A stretch of 64,000 bases of DNA from Aralia elata (Eukaryota > Streptophyta > Magnoliopsida > Apiales > Araliaceae), in NCBI GenBank assembly GCA_034770075.1, contig CM068385.1:45096721-45160720 (forward strand). The letters are read 5' to 3'. The notes below the pieces were generated by a model. That model saw nothing but the letters and a program-made list of their open reading frames with translations. It did no database searches and was not told where the DNA came from. The position numbers were made by a program, and so were the translations under genes. Shown here piece by piece: positions 19,844 through 30,882 of this stretch (positions are counted from its first letter, which is position 1; each line of letters begins with the position of its first letter).

Positions 19844-20811
19844 CGTCATAGTGAAGGTATGCGATTGTTGGCGTTCAAGGTTATTTTGATGGCTTACATG
19901 CCCATGAATAACCCCAACGCATTTTAATGCTTGATTTGATTTATGACCCAAAAATTGATTTCAAAGCTAAACAATAAAGATTTTCATAAAACAAATCAAA
20001 CTAGGTTATTAGCTTCACGAGGGTAAGAAATTGGGAGTGCTAATGAATGTCGATTCTTTTTAACGAGAAGGCAAAAGAAAGATCGTTTTTAATACATCAC
20101 AAAAAATTGGTTTTATTAGAAACAAGTAAACGTTTTATTAAATCTTTGTGCATAAGGTTAAAGAGATCCTAGAGGTGGCCCATCAGTTGAATTATGAGAG
20201 CAACGTATAGATCTCGATTCCTATTTTTGACAAAGGTTTAGAAAATTCTTGTTTTGCCAAAATGACACCTAATGCAATATCACAGTTTTGACAATTAAAA
20301 TCAAACATTTTCTCTTAAAGCTTTCTCGTATAAACCGAAGGACATTCTGAAGCATTCCCAAAAGAAAACACGACTTTTTTCCAAAAAATCCAAATGATTT
20401 CCTCATGCAAACTCACCATCACATTCACAAAGGCACACACACACACACACACGCACACATACACATTTCATGAATTAAAGGATAGGAAAGTATCAAAATT
20501 GTGGTAACCGTGTTTCACGGAAGTCGGGGGGTGCCTAACACCTTCCCCTCGCTTAAGCAAGCCCCCGAACTCTATGAATCTCGGTTTGCAGACCAATTAA
20601 TTCGGAGTCACATATGAGCCAGTGATTTATAAAAAATGAAAACTCGGATGAGTTGGTACATCCATTTCAAATATACCAACTAGCGACTCTAGTTAATTGG
20701 CTCATCATAAAAAACGATCTTTCAAAACACCGTCGACATTAATGCCGATCTTTTCCAAAAATCATCTAATAAAAGGCTAAAATCGGAAAGGACGAGAAAC
20801 CGGCGTCGACA

Positions 20812-21019
20812 ATACTCTATTGCTTTACCATGCTAGAAAGCGACGTTCGATATTCCAAATATCTTTGAACGCTTAGGACTTAATATAATTTCTTTGAGGG
20901 GTTTATTATTATTAGTCTCATCTTGTTTAGCGCGCATGCATATATATATATATAAAATACGCGTCATATTATTTTACATGCGAAGCATGTTTGATAATAT
21001 ATAATATATATATAGTAAG
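20812..21019 (-). other. Flank of Tat-1: rest of the Copia-A leader
   Basis: Starts with the right ATACT duplication and continues the sequence interrupted at 3214. It is very AT-rich, with an (AT)n run near 20940-20955 and no gene. It ends where Tat-2 is inserted. The Copia-A 5' LTR is not visible here. Confidence 0.6.
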
Positions 21020-23063
21020 TGTAGACATCCAAATTTTGCGTTCCCTATGCTAACCGTGACAGGAGGGCAAAATCGTCAATTGAACCGGCCTGCTGGAGCG
21101 AAGAATGGGCACAAGTGCGAACACTCGACGCCACCACGACGATTTGCAGTCAATACCGACGTGACAACAAGGCCATCCGAAATGAGCACTCCCGAATAAT
21201 GTGTCACGTCTCACAATAATTCCCGGACTGCAAAAATACAAGCCTTTCGGCAAAAAACTGACAGCACGACACGAGAATCGAGGTGCGGTGCGGAAACCGA
21301 GGAGAAATAAATAACTAAAGTGCATGGCGGGCTGAGTGGATGGCGGGCTAAGGCCAGCCGCAGATCAATCTGCGGCTGGGCTTAGCCAGCCTACTTCAGC
21401 CATTTCCTTCATTCATTCAGAGAGACAGAGACAGAGGGAGAAGGTTAGCAGCAGGCGGAGAAGAAGAAAAATAGCAGCAGATCAGCTTGGAAAAGAGAGA
21501 AAAATAGGAGAATTTTGCTACAAAAATAGGAGAGAAAGGAAGAAAAAAGAGAGGAATAGTATTCTTTTGATTTGATTGTATCAAATATACTTTTTCTTCT
21601 ATTCAAAATATACAAGTTTACATCCACTTTGATCTCATTTGCAAGGTGAAAATCTCCTTATTCTTGCAATTTCTATCATATCCTTGGGTTGAATTAAATG
21701 TAGTTTTCATGTAATTGATGATGGAATAATGAATTAGGGATTATTAGTGAGGGTTCCATCGGAACAAAATTCTTCCTAATAACCCGATGATATTTAATTA
21801 TTGATTTTTTGTTTGTTTTACGGTACTATATTGGGCGTGGTTCCTTTAGATCGCTATTTTAGATTGTCTTGGTATTGTTAGATCATCTGTGGTGGTTATT
21901 TCTTGTAATATCCGGTTGTGGGTGTGTGGAAATTTGGTTGTGAGCCTAGGAAAGCGACCTCGTGGTCCAAATCCGATGATGGACATCTCTTTGATGTAAA
22001 TAGTAGGAATGATGTAGTTTTTATTGTGAATATGTAATCGTCGGGCCTTAAAACGATGCCAAGGCGAGAATCGTGTTTAAGGCCCCGTCATAATGAAATA
22101 TGTGATTGTGGGCGTTCGGGGTTATTTTGATGGCTCACATGCCCATGAATAGCCCAAACGCATTTTAATGCTTGATTTGCTTTATGACACGAAATTGATT
22201 TCAAAACTAAACGATAAGATTTCTATAAAATCAATCAAATTAGGTTATTAGAATCACGAGGCTAAAAATTGGGAGTGCTAATGAATGTCGATTCCTTTTA
22301 ACGAGAAGGCAAAAGAAATCGTTTTCAAAGCAACACAAAAAATGGTTTTATAAAAATAAATAATGTTTTATTAAATCCTTGTGCATAGGGTTAAAGAGAT
22401 CCTAGACGTTGCCCATCATTTGAATTATGAAAGCAACGTATAGATCACGATTCCTATTTTGACGAAGGTTTAAAAAACTCTTGCTTTGCCAAAACGACAC
22501 CCAATTGAAAACTTTACAGTTTTGACAATCAAAATCAAACTTTTCTAAAGAATAAAGCTTTCTTGTATAAATCGAAGGACACTCTAAAGCACTCTCAAAA
22601 CACGACTTTCCATAAAAACCCCAAATGATTCTTTCATACAAATTCACCACAACAATCACATAGGCACACACACATACACACGCACATATACACATTTTAT
22701 GAATTAAAGGATAGGAAAGTATCAAGATTGCGGTAACCGTGTTTCACGGAAGTCGGGGGGTGCCTAACACCTTCCCCTCGCTTAAGCAAGCCCCCGAACT
22801 CTATGAATCTCGGTTCGCAGATCAATTAATTCGGAGTCACATATGAGCCATCGATTTATAAAAAACGAAAACTCGGATGAGTTGGTACATCCATTTCAAA
22901 TATACCAACTGGCGACTCTGGTTAATTGGCTCATCATAAAAAACAATCTTTCAAAATCCCGTCGACATCAATGCCGACCTTTTCCAAAAAATCATTCAAT
23001 CAAAAGGCTAAAATTGGAAAGTGTAAATAAAAATTGGAAAGGACTAAAAACCCGGCGTCGACA
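21020..23063 (+). repeat. Tat-2 5' LTR
   Basis: 2044 bases, starts TGTAGACATCC, ends GTCGACA. Contains one palindromic cassette (21350-21383), the stem-loop (22043-22085) and the primer-site look-alike (22910-22921). Confidence 0.95.
22043..22085 (+). other. Conserved LTR stem-loop (Tat-2)
   Basis: Arms 22043-22052 and 22076-22085 are unchanged from Tat-1. The loop differs at two bases (ACGATGCC). Confidence 0.6.
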
Positions 23064-23065
23064 GC

Positions 23066-23084
23066 TGGCGACTCTGCTGGGGAC
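23066..23084 (+). other. Primer binding site of Tat-2
   Basis: TGGCGACTCTGCTGGGGAC, identical to Tat-1, two bases after the LTR. Confidence 0.85.
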
Positions 23085-23440
23085 ATTAGAGGGCTTAAGC
23101 CGCGTTCAAAATCTTGATGCTATCCTATCCTTTAAAAATTCATAAAATGTGTGTATGTGCGATATTTTGATTTTTTTTACTTTTGTTGTGTGAATGTGTG
23201 TTTTGCCCAATAAATGAATGATTTGAATGGGATTGTTTTACTTTAAAGTAATCATTTGCATACGGTGAGGACGATGAATGTGAATGTATGTTAAGAGTGT
23301 ACCTCCTCCTGAGGCGAACCTGTCGGTTGCTTATTACTGGACTCGAAGGGGCTGCTCCCCGGAGATGGCTCAGGAAATGCACCACCTAAATCCGCTCCAA
23401 TCGAAAGGACTCAGACGAGTAGATTGCGAAGATTTGGGAA
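23085..23440 (+). other. Tat-2 leader fragment
   Basis: Matches 5235-5596 of Tat-1, then ends at the deletion junction near 23440. No gene. Confidence 0.8.
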
Positions 23441-23490
23441 GAATAAAATCTAAACAGATTCAGGTACAAGAGACCCTATCCTAGCCTGAT

Positions 23491-24826
23491 CTAATCAAAG
23501 GTGAGGTCATCTAAGAAGGCAGGATCCTCGAACTGATCCCCTGGAGTCGTCGAAGTCGGAGGTCCAAAATTCATGTCAGCAATGTATGGCTGCGCTGTGG
23601 CATCAGATGAGCTCGGGCCTGCATCATAACCTGCAATGTCAGGATCATAAGCGTAAGCATCCTCTGGGGTCCGGCCTAACACCCGAAGATATAGGGACAA
23701 CTGCTCCACCTGACGGGTCAGAGTGGCGATCTGCTCAGCATGGGTGGGACTCCAAACGCATGCGGCCCAATCAGTCATCATCACCGAGCCAGGAACCATA
23801 TCCCCAAGAAAAAAAGTGGCACGAGTCTGAGGACCGATGGTGCGGGGCACCCACCAGATGCGAAAGGCCTCACTCGTACTGGGACCCGTAGAAAGCATCC
23901 GGCCATCCTCCCCCGCAAGCATGATCTCCGAAGGCTGAGAGTCCAAGGGCCAGGAGGTGGTGAAAGGAAGGGAGTGCGGGATGCGGATCTCTCCGGTAAC
24001 GCATCTGAATGCGCGCTCTCCCAGATACATAACCCAGCCCCCGACACTCTGCAAAGTAAGGCGGCGGGTGGAAAGTGCGAACTCCGGGCCGGAAGGATAC
24101 CCATCTGTAAACCCCACAGCCAGATGCTCCGAAAGATAAGGAGTCCAGACGACATCTGCAGCGGTGATCAGCTCCAGCTGAATGCGGCAGTGTGCAAAGC
24201 TGCCAGATACCGGAACCTCCTCCAAAGTGCTATGATGCCATCGCCGATCCCGGGGATAAGTGTCCAGGCCAAGAGTAGTGACAGGCCTCAGGCACGGAAG
24301 TCGCTCATAGGCCCAGAACTGTGAACAGAAATAAGGAAAGGCATGAGTAACCAACCAATGCAGAAAAGAGAAATAAAATGAAAGGAAGTACGGTAAGAAA
24401 AGAGGAAAAGAAGGCTCACCAGCAGAAAGTGGTAGAATCCAAGCCAAGCATCTGTCTGACCCTCCGAGCGTAGACGAAGACCGTGGAGGAAGTAAGCAAA
24501 GGTGAAGGACCCCCAGTCATAGTCGTCGATCCGGTCCACATCCCTAACGGCTCCAACGACGCTGAAATGGATGGTAGAGGAGTTGTTCCCTAGGAAACAA
24601 CCCCTCATAATGGTTAGGAACAGACGTCGAAGCAGAATATCACGAGTGGCCCGATCTGCTAGGAATGGCGCCGTATATATGCCTCCAACAGCGTCCATGG
24701 CCAAAGCTCCGGACCGAATGTTGCGGGCCTTGAAGACCCGGTCATCGGCAGCGAAACCCAGTAAAAGTCTAACCTCTGCGGGACTGATGTCAAGATCCAG
24801 AGGGACACGGGATCCAGTGAACTTAT
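23491..24826 (-). CDS. Antisense PMD gene of Tat-2, 5'-truncated, with intron
   Basis: The first visible exon (24826-24420) encodes the PMD body: VPLDLDISPAEVRLLLGF, IHFSVVGAVRDVDRI, FLHGLRLRSEGQTDAWLG. The intron is 24319-24419. The second exon (24318-23491) starts FWAYERLPCLRP and runs without a break for about 275 codons to the stop at 23491, ending in an acidic, serine-rich tail. The open frame seen from ATG 24447 includes intron sequence and is not the true start. The N-terminal part is lost at the copia junction near 24826. What is left has no stop or frameshift that I can see, unlike the Tat-1 copy, although all retroviral genes of this element are gone. The biochemical function of PMD is unknown. 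Confidence 0.8.
24319..24419 (-). other. Intron in the antisense PMD gene of Tat-2
   Basis: Donor CTG/GTGAGC and acceptor CTGTTCACAG/TTCTGG, 101 bases, same place and phase as in Tat-1 but with diverged intron sequence. Confidence 0.85.
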
Positions 24827-26583
24827 TCATTTATTAATAAAAGAATTGATTTTCTTAAAAGACATTTCATATTATCTACATAGTGTTATTATATTAAATG
24901 CAATAAACCCATAGTTTTGAGCAATGCTTTTAGAATCATGATGATGATCATGCTAATGAGATCTAAATTCAAGATAGCTCACAAACTAAAATCGTTCCTA
25001 ATCGTTGGATTACTAAAAGGGGTTTAGTGAATCCGGATAGATTAGTACATACGTTGCTTGCTCTTAGGAAGAGGATGATTGATCTCATAATCATTTGTGT
25101 GGAGACACTAAAGCAAGTATGTAGGTGCTTATTAGAGAATAAAGTTCACTGAACGTGACTCGCTAAGGAATACCTAATGGAGTTTTACTCGCCTGTCAAT
25201 AGAAATTCCTCTAGTGATAGTAGTACAAGTGATCCTTGGACTTGAGATCATCATAGTATCTTGTGTATGATGAGTTATACTTTGACATGTCCCTTAAGAC
25301 CTTTAGGGTATAACAAAGGGTATGATTGAGTATAATAAGTTATACATGGAGATAGGTGAATGATCAACAAAGAATCTACTACGTCTAGTAAAAGATGTGA
25401 ATATCCTATGTGATTCGATAAATGACAACTCAGTAGTCCTTGGCCAAGGCAGAATGAAATTAGAAAGGAGTTTCTAATTTGTATTATTTAGAGTTGTGCA
25501 TTTGGGAATCGAAATACATATAATTAAATAAAATAAGACTTGACAGTAATTCCATGTCTTATATTTAATTGGGACATTGTATGGTAGAAGGATTGAATTG
25601 TACGGTAACTATTCACTGAAAGGTTCTTTTGTGATTAGTGTTGAAATCTATATTATCTGGAAAGTCGTTGATCGCTAAGGGGGCTTACCCTTATTATAGA
25701 ATAAATATTATTTATTTAAATAAATTAAATAGTTTAATTTATTTATTTAAATAAGATTAGAATTGTTCTAATTGACTTATTCACAATCGATTTAATATGG
25801 AGAACCTAAAGGGTCACACCGCAAAAGAAAAATATTTATTTAAGAAGTAAATGACATAATTGTAATAATAAGTTAAGTGTATTTAATTTAATCTATGGAG
25901 ATAGAATAAATTAAATAACTTAATATTTATTATTTAATATTTTAGAAATATTAAATATAAATTAATAAGAGGAGTCTTATTATTATTATTACTATTACTA
26001 TTATTTAATTCCTAATAGGGATTAGGAATTAATTAATAGAAGTACTCTCTCATGAATTCCTAATTAGATTAGGAGTTTAATTTAATTAAAGGAGTTTAAT
26101 TAGAATAGAAACCCTAATCCTAAATAGTTTAGGGAAGAGTTTTCCTACATCTATAAATAAGAGAAGTCTTATCATAGATTAGGGTTACACACTCTTGCAT
26201 AAGAATTATAGAGAGTACTTCCAATTTCTATAGAGATAGAAACTAGGGTTTTGCCAAACACCCATCTTCTTGAACAAGTATTATTTCCTTGGTGGATCAC
26301 CTCTAGAGGCCAAACACTTGGGTGGCTAACGTTGATCAAAGGAAGGAATTTAATCGGTGGAATTAAAGGAGAACGTGAAGGAATTGGAGGTGAACTTGTA
26401 CCTGAGGAAGCTAGAATTCTACAAGGGTATAATTCTTATTCTCTATCTCTTTCATTTAATTAATAATTGTGCATAAAGAAAGATCATGGTGATGGTTTGT
26501 ATAAAATTTTAAAATCTGAATTTATCGCGCTTCCGCTTTATTTATGTAATTTGATTGCATGTTCGCGTTATACAAACCTAACA
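24827..26583 (+). repeat. Copia LTR, plus orientation, 5'-truncated
   Basis: Aligns with the solo LTR at 30883-32690 but lacks its first 60 bases or so and has a small local rearrangement near 24835-24870. It ends TACAAACCTAACA at 26583. The 5' junction with Tat-2 carries no visible duplication. Confidence 0.9.
26152..26159 (+). promoter_or_regulatory. TATA box in the copia LTR
   Basis: TATAAATA in the context CATCTATAAATAAGAG. It is kept at the same LTR position at 32246-32253 and, inverted, at 62477-62484, so it is the likely core promoter of the family. Confidence 0.6.
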
Positions 26584-27413
26584 ATAGTTACCGTACAATT
26601 CAATCCTTCTACCATACAATGTCCCAATTAAATATAAGACATGGAATTACTGTCAAGTCTTATTTTATTTAATTATATGTATTTCAATTCTCAAATGCAC
26701 AACTTTGATTAATACAAATTAGAAACTCCTTTCTAATTTCATTCTGCTTTGGCCAAAGACTTCTGAGTCGTCATTTATCGAATCACATAGGACATTCTCT
26801 CCTTTTTACTAGAAGTGCTAGATTCTTTGTTGATCATTCACCTATCTCCATGTATAACTTATTATACCCAATCATACCCTTTGATATACCCTAAAGGTCT
26901 TAAGGGACATGTCAAAGTATAACTCATCATACACAAGATACTATGATGATCTCAAGTCCAAGGATCACTTGTACTACTATCACTAGAGGAATTCCTATTA
27001 ACAGGCGAGTAAAACTCCATTAGGTATTCCTTAGCGAGCCACGGTCAGTGAACTTATTCTCTAATAAGCACCTACATACTTGCTTTAGTGTCTCCACACG
27101 AATAATTATGAGATCAATTATCCTCTTCATAAGAGCAAGCAACGTATGTACTAATCTATCCGGATTCACTAATCCCCTTTTTAGTAATCCATCGATTAGG
27201 AACAATTTTAGTTTGTGAGCTATCTAGAATTTAGATCTCATTAGTATTATCACCATCATGATTCTAAAAGCATTGCTCAAAACTATGGGTTTATCACATT
27301 TAATATAACAGCACGATGTAGATAAAGTAAAATGCCTTTAACAAACGAATAAGATTACAAAGTATATGCTACATCATATCAAATATGATTGGCTTGTGTG
27401 CATACTACTTTCA
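26584..27413 (-). repeat. Copia-B 3' LTR fragment, minus orientation
   Basis: 830 bases matching the right part of 62055-63849. It abuts the plus-orientation LTR so that the two form an inverted pair. It ends TACTTTCA at 27413, next to the Copia-B polypurine tract. Confidence 0.9.
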
Positions 27414-27428
27414 ATCTCCCACTTGCAC
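27414..27428 (-). other. Copia-B polypurine tract
   Basis: On the minus strand GTGCAAGTGGGAGAT directly before the LTR start TGAAAG, a typical copia tract. The same tract is at 63850-63864 in Copia-C. Confidence 0.85.
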
Positions 27429-29745
27429 TAAAGCCAATCGCCATGGTATCTAATACCCTTCTTCTCTAAGTGATGATCATCCTACTGTTAGATAAAGCTT
27501 CAGTAGATGGATATGCAATGTTGTTCTCGAGAGTCCACTATCTCTATAGTGACTTTTTCACTTTCAATGATTCCACTAATCAAATGAAAGTTCTGCAACA
27601 CTTGTTTGAATCCAAGATGAGACTTAGGAACTATTCCTAGTTCTATAATGAACTTTTCATCCAAACAATCAACTTGCATCTTCATTTACAGCTATATACT
27701 TTGTCTTTGTCACTAAACCAACAACTCTTTGTTGTTTGGAACTTTTCCAATTCACTGCACCACCTTTCAAGGTAACGATTTACCTTAAAGTGGATTTGTT
27801 ATCGTCTTGGTCAGTCTGAAAAACTTGAGTCTGTTTACCACTTTAGATTTAATTCAGACCTACCATGAATCATGATCACATCTTCAGTACCGGTTAAGTG
27901 CTTAAAGATGTTTATCATTGTCTTACAGTGATCATCTCCAGAATATGACTGATTAACATTAAGCCTTGTATATTCATTGCATACATGATAGTAAATCATG
28001 CGATCTCTCTTTCAATTGGGGACAATTTTAGAGAGATACACTCCATGGCTCATCATCATGAGACCTCTCTTGGAGTTTGCCATGCTAAACGCCTTTAGCA
28101 TCAAATGAATATACGTTCCTTGGGTTAAGCCGAACATCCTTTTAAATCTATCTATATAGATTTATATCCCCAATTTATAGGATACTCCTCCCAAGTCATT
28201 CATGGAGGAATGTTTAGACAATTTTATCTTTACTGATTGTAGCATTGGTATGTTATTCCTTATCAGTAGTATATCAACATATAATACCAAGAATGTCACA
28301 GTGCTCCCACTGACACTTTTGTACACACTAGGTTCATTCTCGATTTTGATAAAATCAAACTCTTTTGATTGTCTCATCAAAACGAATGTTCCATCTTTGA
28401 GAAGCTTGCTTCAATCCATCAATGGATCATTGTAGCTTAAAACACGATTTGCTTCAACCTTTGAAACAAATCCCTCTAGCTGTATCATACATACATTCTC
28501 CTCAAGTCTTCATTGAGGAAGGGTGTCTCCACATCCATTTTGCCAGATTTCGTAATAAGCTGCAATCACAAGTAAAATCCAAATGGACTTGAGCATTATC
28601 CGGTAATAAGGTTTTATCACAGTCAACTCCTTGACTTGAAAAACCTTTTAAACAGGTCTGGTCTTATAGGTCTCCACCTTGCCATTTGCCCTAGTCTTTC
28701 TCTTAAAGACCCATATTCACACTCTAGGCACTATGCCCTTTTGTGGAGTAACCAGAGTCTATACTTGGTTCTCATACATGGAGTCCATTTCGGATTTCAT
28801 GGCCATCTGCCATTTCTTTGAGTGTCTTCTACTCATAGCCTCATCGTATATAACTGGATCATCATCCTCTATGATGAATCCATACCTCCCAGGTATCTTC
28901 AGTACTCTTCCAGATTTACGATTCGGTTGTGGTACAATAGGTCTATCTACAGGTTCCTCGGTTTGACTTAAAGTGCTTGTGGTTCTTGAACTCCTTCAAG
29001 ATCTATTACCCTCCCACTAGCTCCTTCAATGATAAACACCTTTATCTAAGAAGGCAGCGTGCAGGATTATAGTAATAATACCCTAAACTTTCTTTAGGAT
29101 ATCCCACAAGTCTGCACTTGTCAGATTTTGTCTCAAACTTATCTTTGAAACCTTTTCACATAAGCTGGACAACCCCTTATCTTAACATACTTAAGAGTAG
29201 GAATCCTTCCTATCCATAACCTTTATGGAGTCTTGGGCTCGGATTTTTGAGGTTACCTTATTTTTGTAGATATGTAGCCGTTTCTAAGGCATAACCCCAG
29301 ATGGATACTAGAATGTCGGTAAAAAATATTATGGACTGCACCTTGTCCAATAAGGTACAATTTCTCCTATTTGATACACTAATCAATTATTGCACATCAG
29401 GAGGTGTCCATTATAAGAAAATACCATTTTGAGATGATCTAGAAACTCATTGCACAAGTATTCCTTCCTCGGTCTGATCAAAGAATCTTAATACTTTGTC
29501 AATATGTTTCACTTCTGAATTCTTTGAACATTTCAAATGATTCAGACTTGTATTTTATCAAATACACACATTCAACTCTTTGAATGACCATCTCCTTTTC
29601 TTTTATTAGTTTATTTAATTTGCAAAATGTTTTTCATGTAAGTCAAGTATACAAAGTCTATCAAGTAATCTTCCAGTTTCAAACAAAACATTATCATTAT
29701 AAATAGAACAACAATTATTCTTAAATATAATACTAGAACCTTCCT
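27429..29745 (-). pseudogene. pol: Copia-B pol remnant (integrase, RT, RNase H)
   Basis: Same family as Copia-A: 28530-29600 aligns base for base, with many indels, to 1-1530. The best fragment is 28380-28162, which has the RT part around FLVLYVDILLI where the family has YVDD, so one catalytic Asp is lost; DLGGVSYKLGI follows. Leftwards come RNase H and the pol end just before the polypurine tract, and rightwards the RT start (to about 28900) and integrase (to 29745). Stops and frameshifts are frequent and no frame exceeds 80 codons. Tat-3 interrupts it at 29746. Across Tat-3/Tat-4 about 490 bases of the element (equivalent to about 1570-2055 of Copia-A) are missing. It reads right to left. 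Confidence 0.9.
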
Positions 29746-30135
29746 TGTAGACACCCAAATTTTGCACTTCGTATACTAATCCTGACAGGAGGGCAAATTC
29801 GGGAAATGAACCGGCCTGCGAGAGCAAAGGATGGACGAGTGCGGACATTCGACGCCACCGCGACGATTTACAACCGAAACCGACGTGACAACAAGGCTGT
29901 CCAATTTGCGCATTTCCGGATGATGTGGCACATCTCCCAGTAATTCCCGGACTGCAAAATACAAGCCTGTCGGCGAGAACCGACGTCGCGACACGAGACT
30001 CGAGGTGCGGCCCGAAAATCGAGAAAATCAGCCCACCCAGCCGCGGATTGATCTGCGGCCAATGATTAAAATAATTGAAGTGCGCGGCGGGCGGCTGAGC
30101 GGCTGAAGTGCGCGGCGGGCGCGGAGAAACCGAGG

Positions 30136-30208
30136 TCAGCCGCAGATCAATCTGCGGCCAGCCGCGGATTGATCTGCGGCCAGCCGCGGATCTATCTGCG
30201 GCTGCCTA
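30136..30208. repeat. Palindromic hairpin cassettes in the Tat-3 5' LTR
   Basis: CAGCCGCAGATCAATCTGCGGC followed by two variants, CCGCGGATTGATCTGCGG and CCGCGGATCTATCTGCGG. One more copy lies at 30038-30060. The same set is in the 3' LTR (40374-40535). Confidence 0.85.
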
Positions 30209-30797
30209 GGGCAGCCCCTTATCAGGCCATTTTGCATACAGAAACAAAAAAAAACAGAGAGAGAGGAGGCGGCAGCAGTTCGAAAAGAAAAAGAAAACAG
30301 CAGAAATTAAGGGAGAAAATAGTGAGAAATAGTGAGAAATTGTACCCATTTTGTGAGATTACATCTCATATTTTCTACTCTATTCAATACACAAATTCAT
30401 ACATATTGTGGGGATTATTTGCAAGGTGAAAAATCCTTTGTTTTAGCATTTTGTTATACCATTTTTGCCAAGCTTTTTGTCATCCGAATTATCTTGAATG
30501 TAGTTGTTCTTGAATATTGATGTGAATCCATGGATTGAGGGCTATTAGTGAGGGTTCCAAATGGAATGAATTCCTCCTAATGGCCCGATGATTGTCCATT
30601 TGGTGAATTTTTAGCTCGTTGTAATGATGTATTGTGCATAGATTGTTTAGATTGCTATTTTTAGGATCTTGTGGGTGTGTAGCGATTTTGGATGTGAGCT
30701 TAGGAGCGCGACCCCGTGGTCCAAATCCGATGATGGACATTTTTTTTGATATATGTAGTAGGAGCGATGTAGTCTTCGTTGTAAATATGTAATCGTC

Positions 30798-30840
30798 GGG
30801 CCTTAAAACGACGCCAAGGCGAGAATCGGGTTTAAGGCCC
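30798..30840 (+). other. Conserved LTR stem-loop (Tat-3 5' LTR)
   Basis: Arms 30798-30807 and 30831-30840 are unchanged. The loop differs from Tat-1 at two positions. Confidence 0.6.
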
Positions 30841-30882
30841 CGTAATAGTGAAATATGTGATTGTGGGCGTTTGGGTTATTTT

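Larger units (their letters stand above)
3215..20811 (+). mobile_element. Tat-1: complete Tat-lineage (Ogre/Retand-like) Ty3/gypsy retrotransposon
   Basis: A 17.6-kb element with two LTRs of 2.0 kb that both start TGTAGACACC and end CGTCGACA. It is flanked by the perfect duplication ATACT at 3210-3214 and 20812-20816. Internal order: primer site, leader, gag-protease, G-patch segment, intron, RT-RNase H-archaeal-type RNase H-integrase, two antisense genes, a tandem-repeat array, a conserved block, polypurine tract. The dual RNase H, a tRNA-Arg-type primer site, the large size and the long 3' region place it in the Tat lineage. It lacks the extra ORF before gag typical of Ogre, so it may be nearer Retand or another Tat clade. 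Pol has one frameshift and the antisense genes have several lesions, so the copy looks inactive. Confidence 0.95.
18762..20811 (+). repeat. Tat-1 3' LTR
   Basis: 2050 bases ending CGTCGACA, followed by the ATACT duplication. It keeps the palindromic cassettes (19091-19147) that the 5' LTR lacks and has the perfect stem-loop at 19801-19843. In the primer-site look-alike (20681-20692) two CTGG sites have become CTAG relative to the 5' LTR. Confidence 0.95.
21020..24826 (+). mobile_element. Tat-2: internally deleted Tat element, 3' end missing
   Basis: A complete 5' LTR and primer site, then the leader up to about 23440, where it jumps to sequence equivalent to 14999 of Tat-1. That removes about 9.4 kb: rest of leader, gag, protease, pol and the DUF7745-type gene. 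The antisense PMD region follows and stops near 24826, where a copia LTR begins. The LTR is clearly diverged from Tat-1, so this is a separate insertion. Left flank GTAAG at 21015-21019; the right flank is lost. Confidence 0.9.

Noticed and set aside
3215..20811. Classic legume Ogre
   Set aside because: The leader between primer site and gag is only about 730 bases and has no extra ORF, so I call it Tat lineage without a narrower name.
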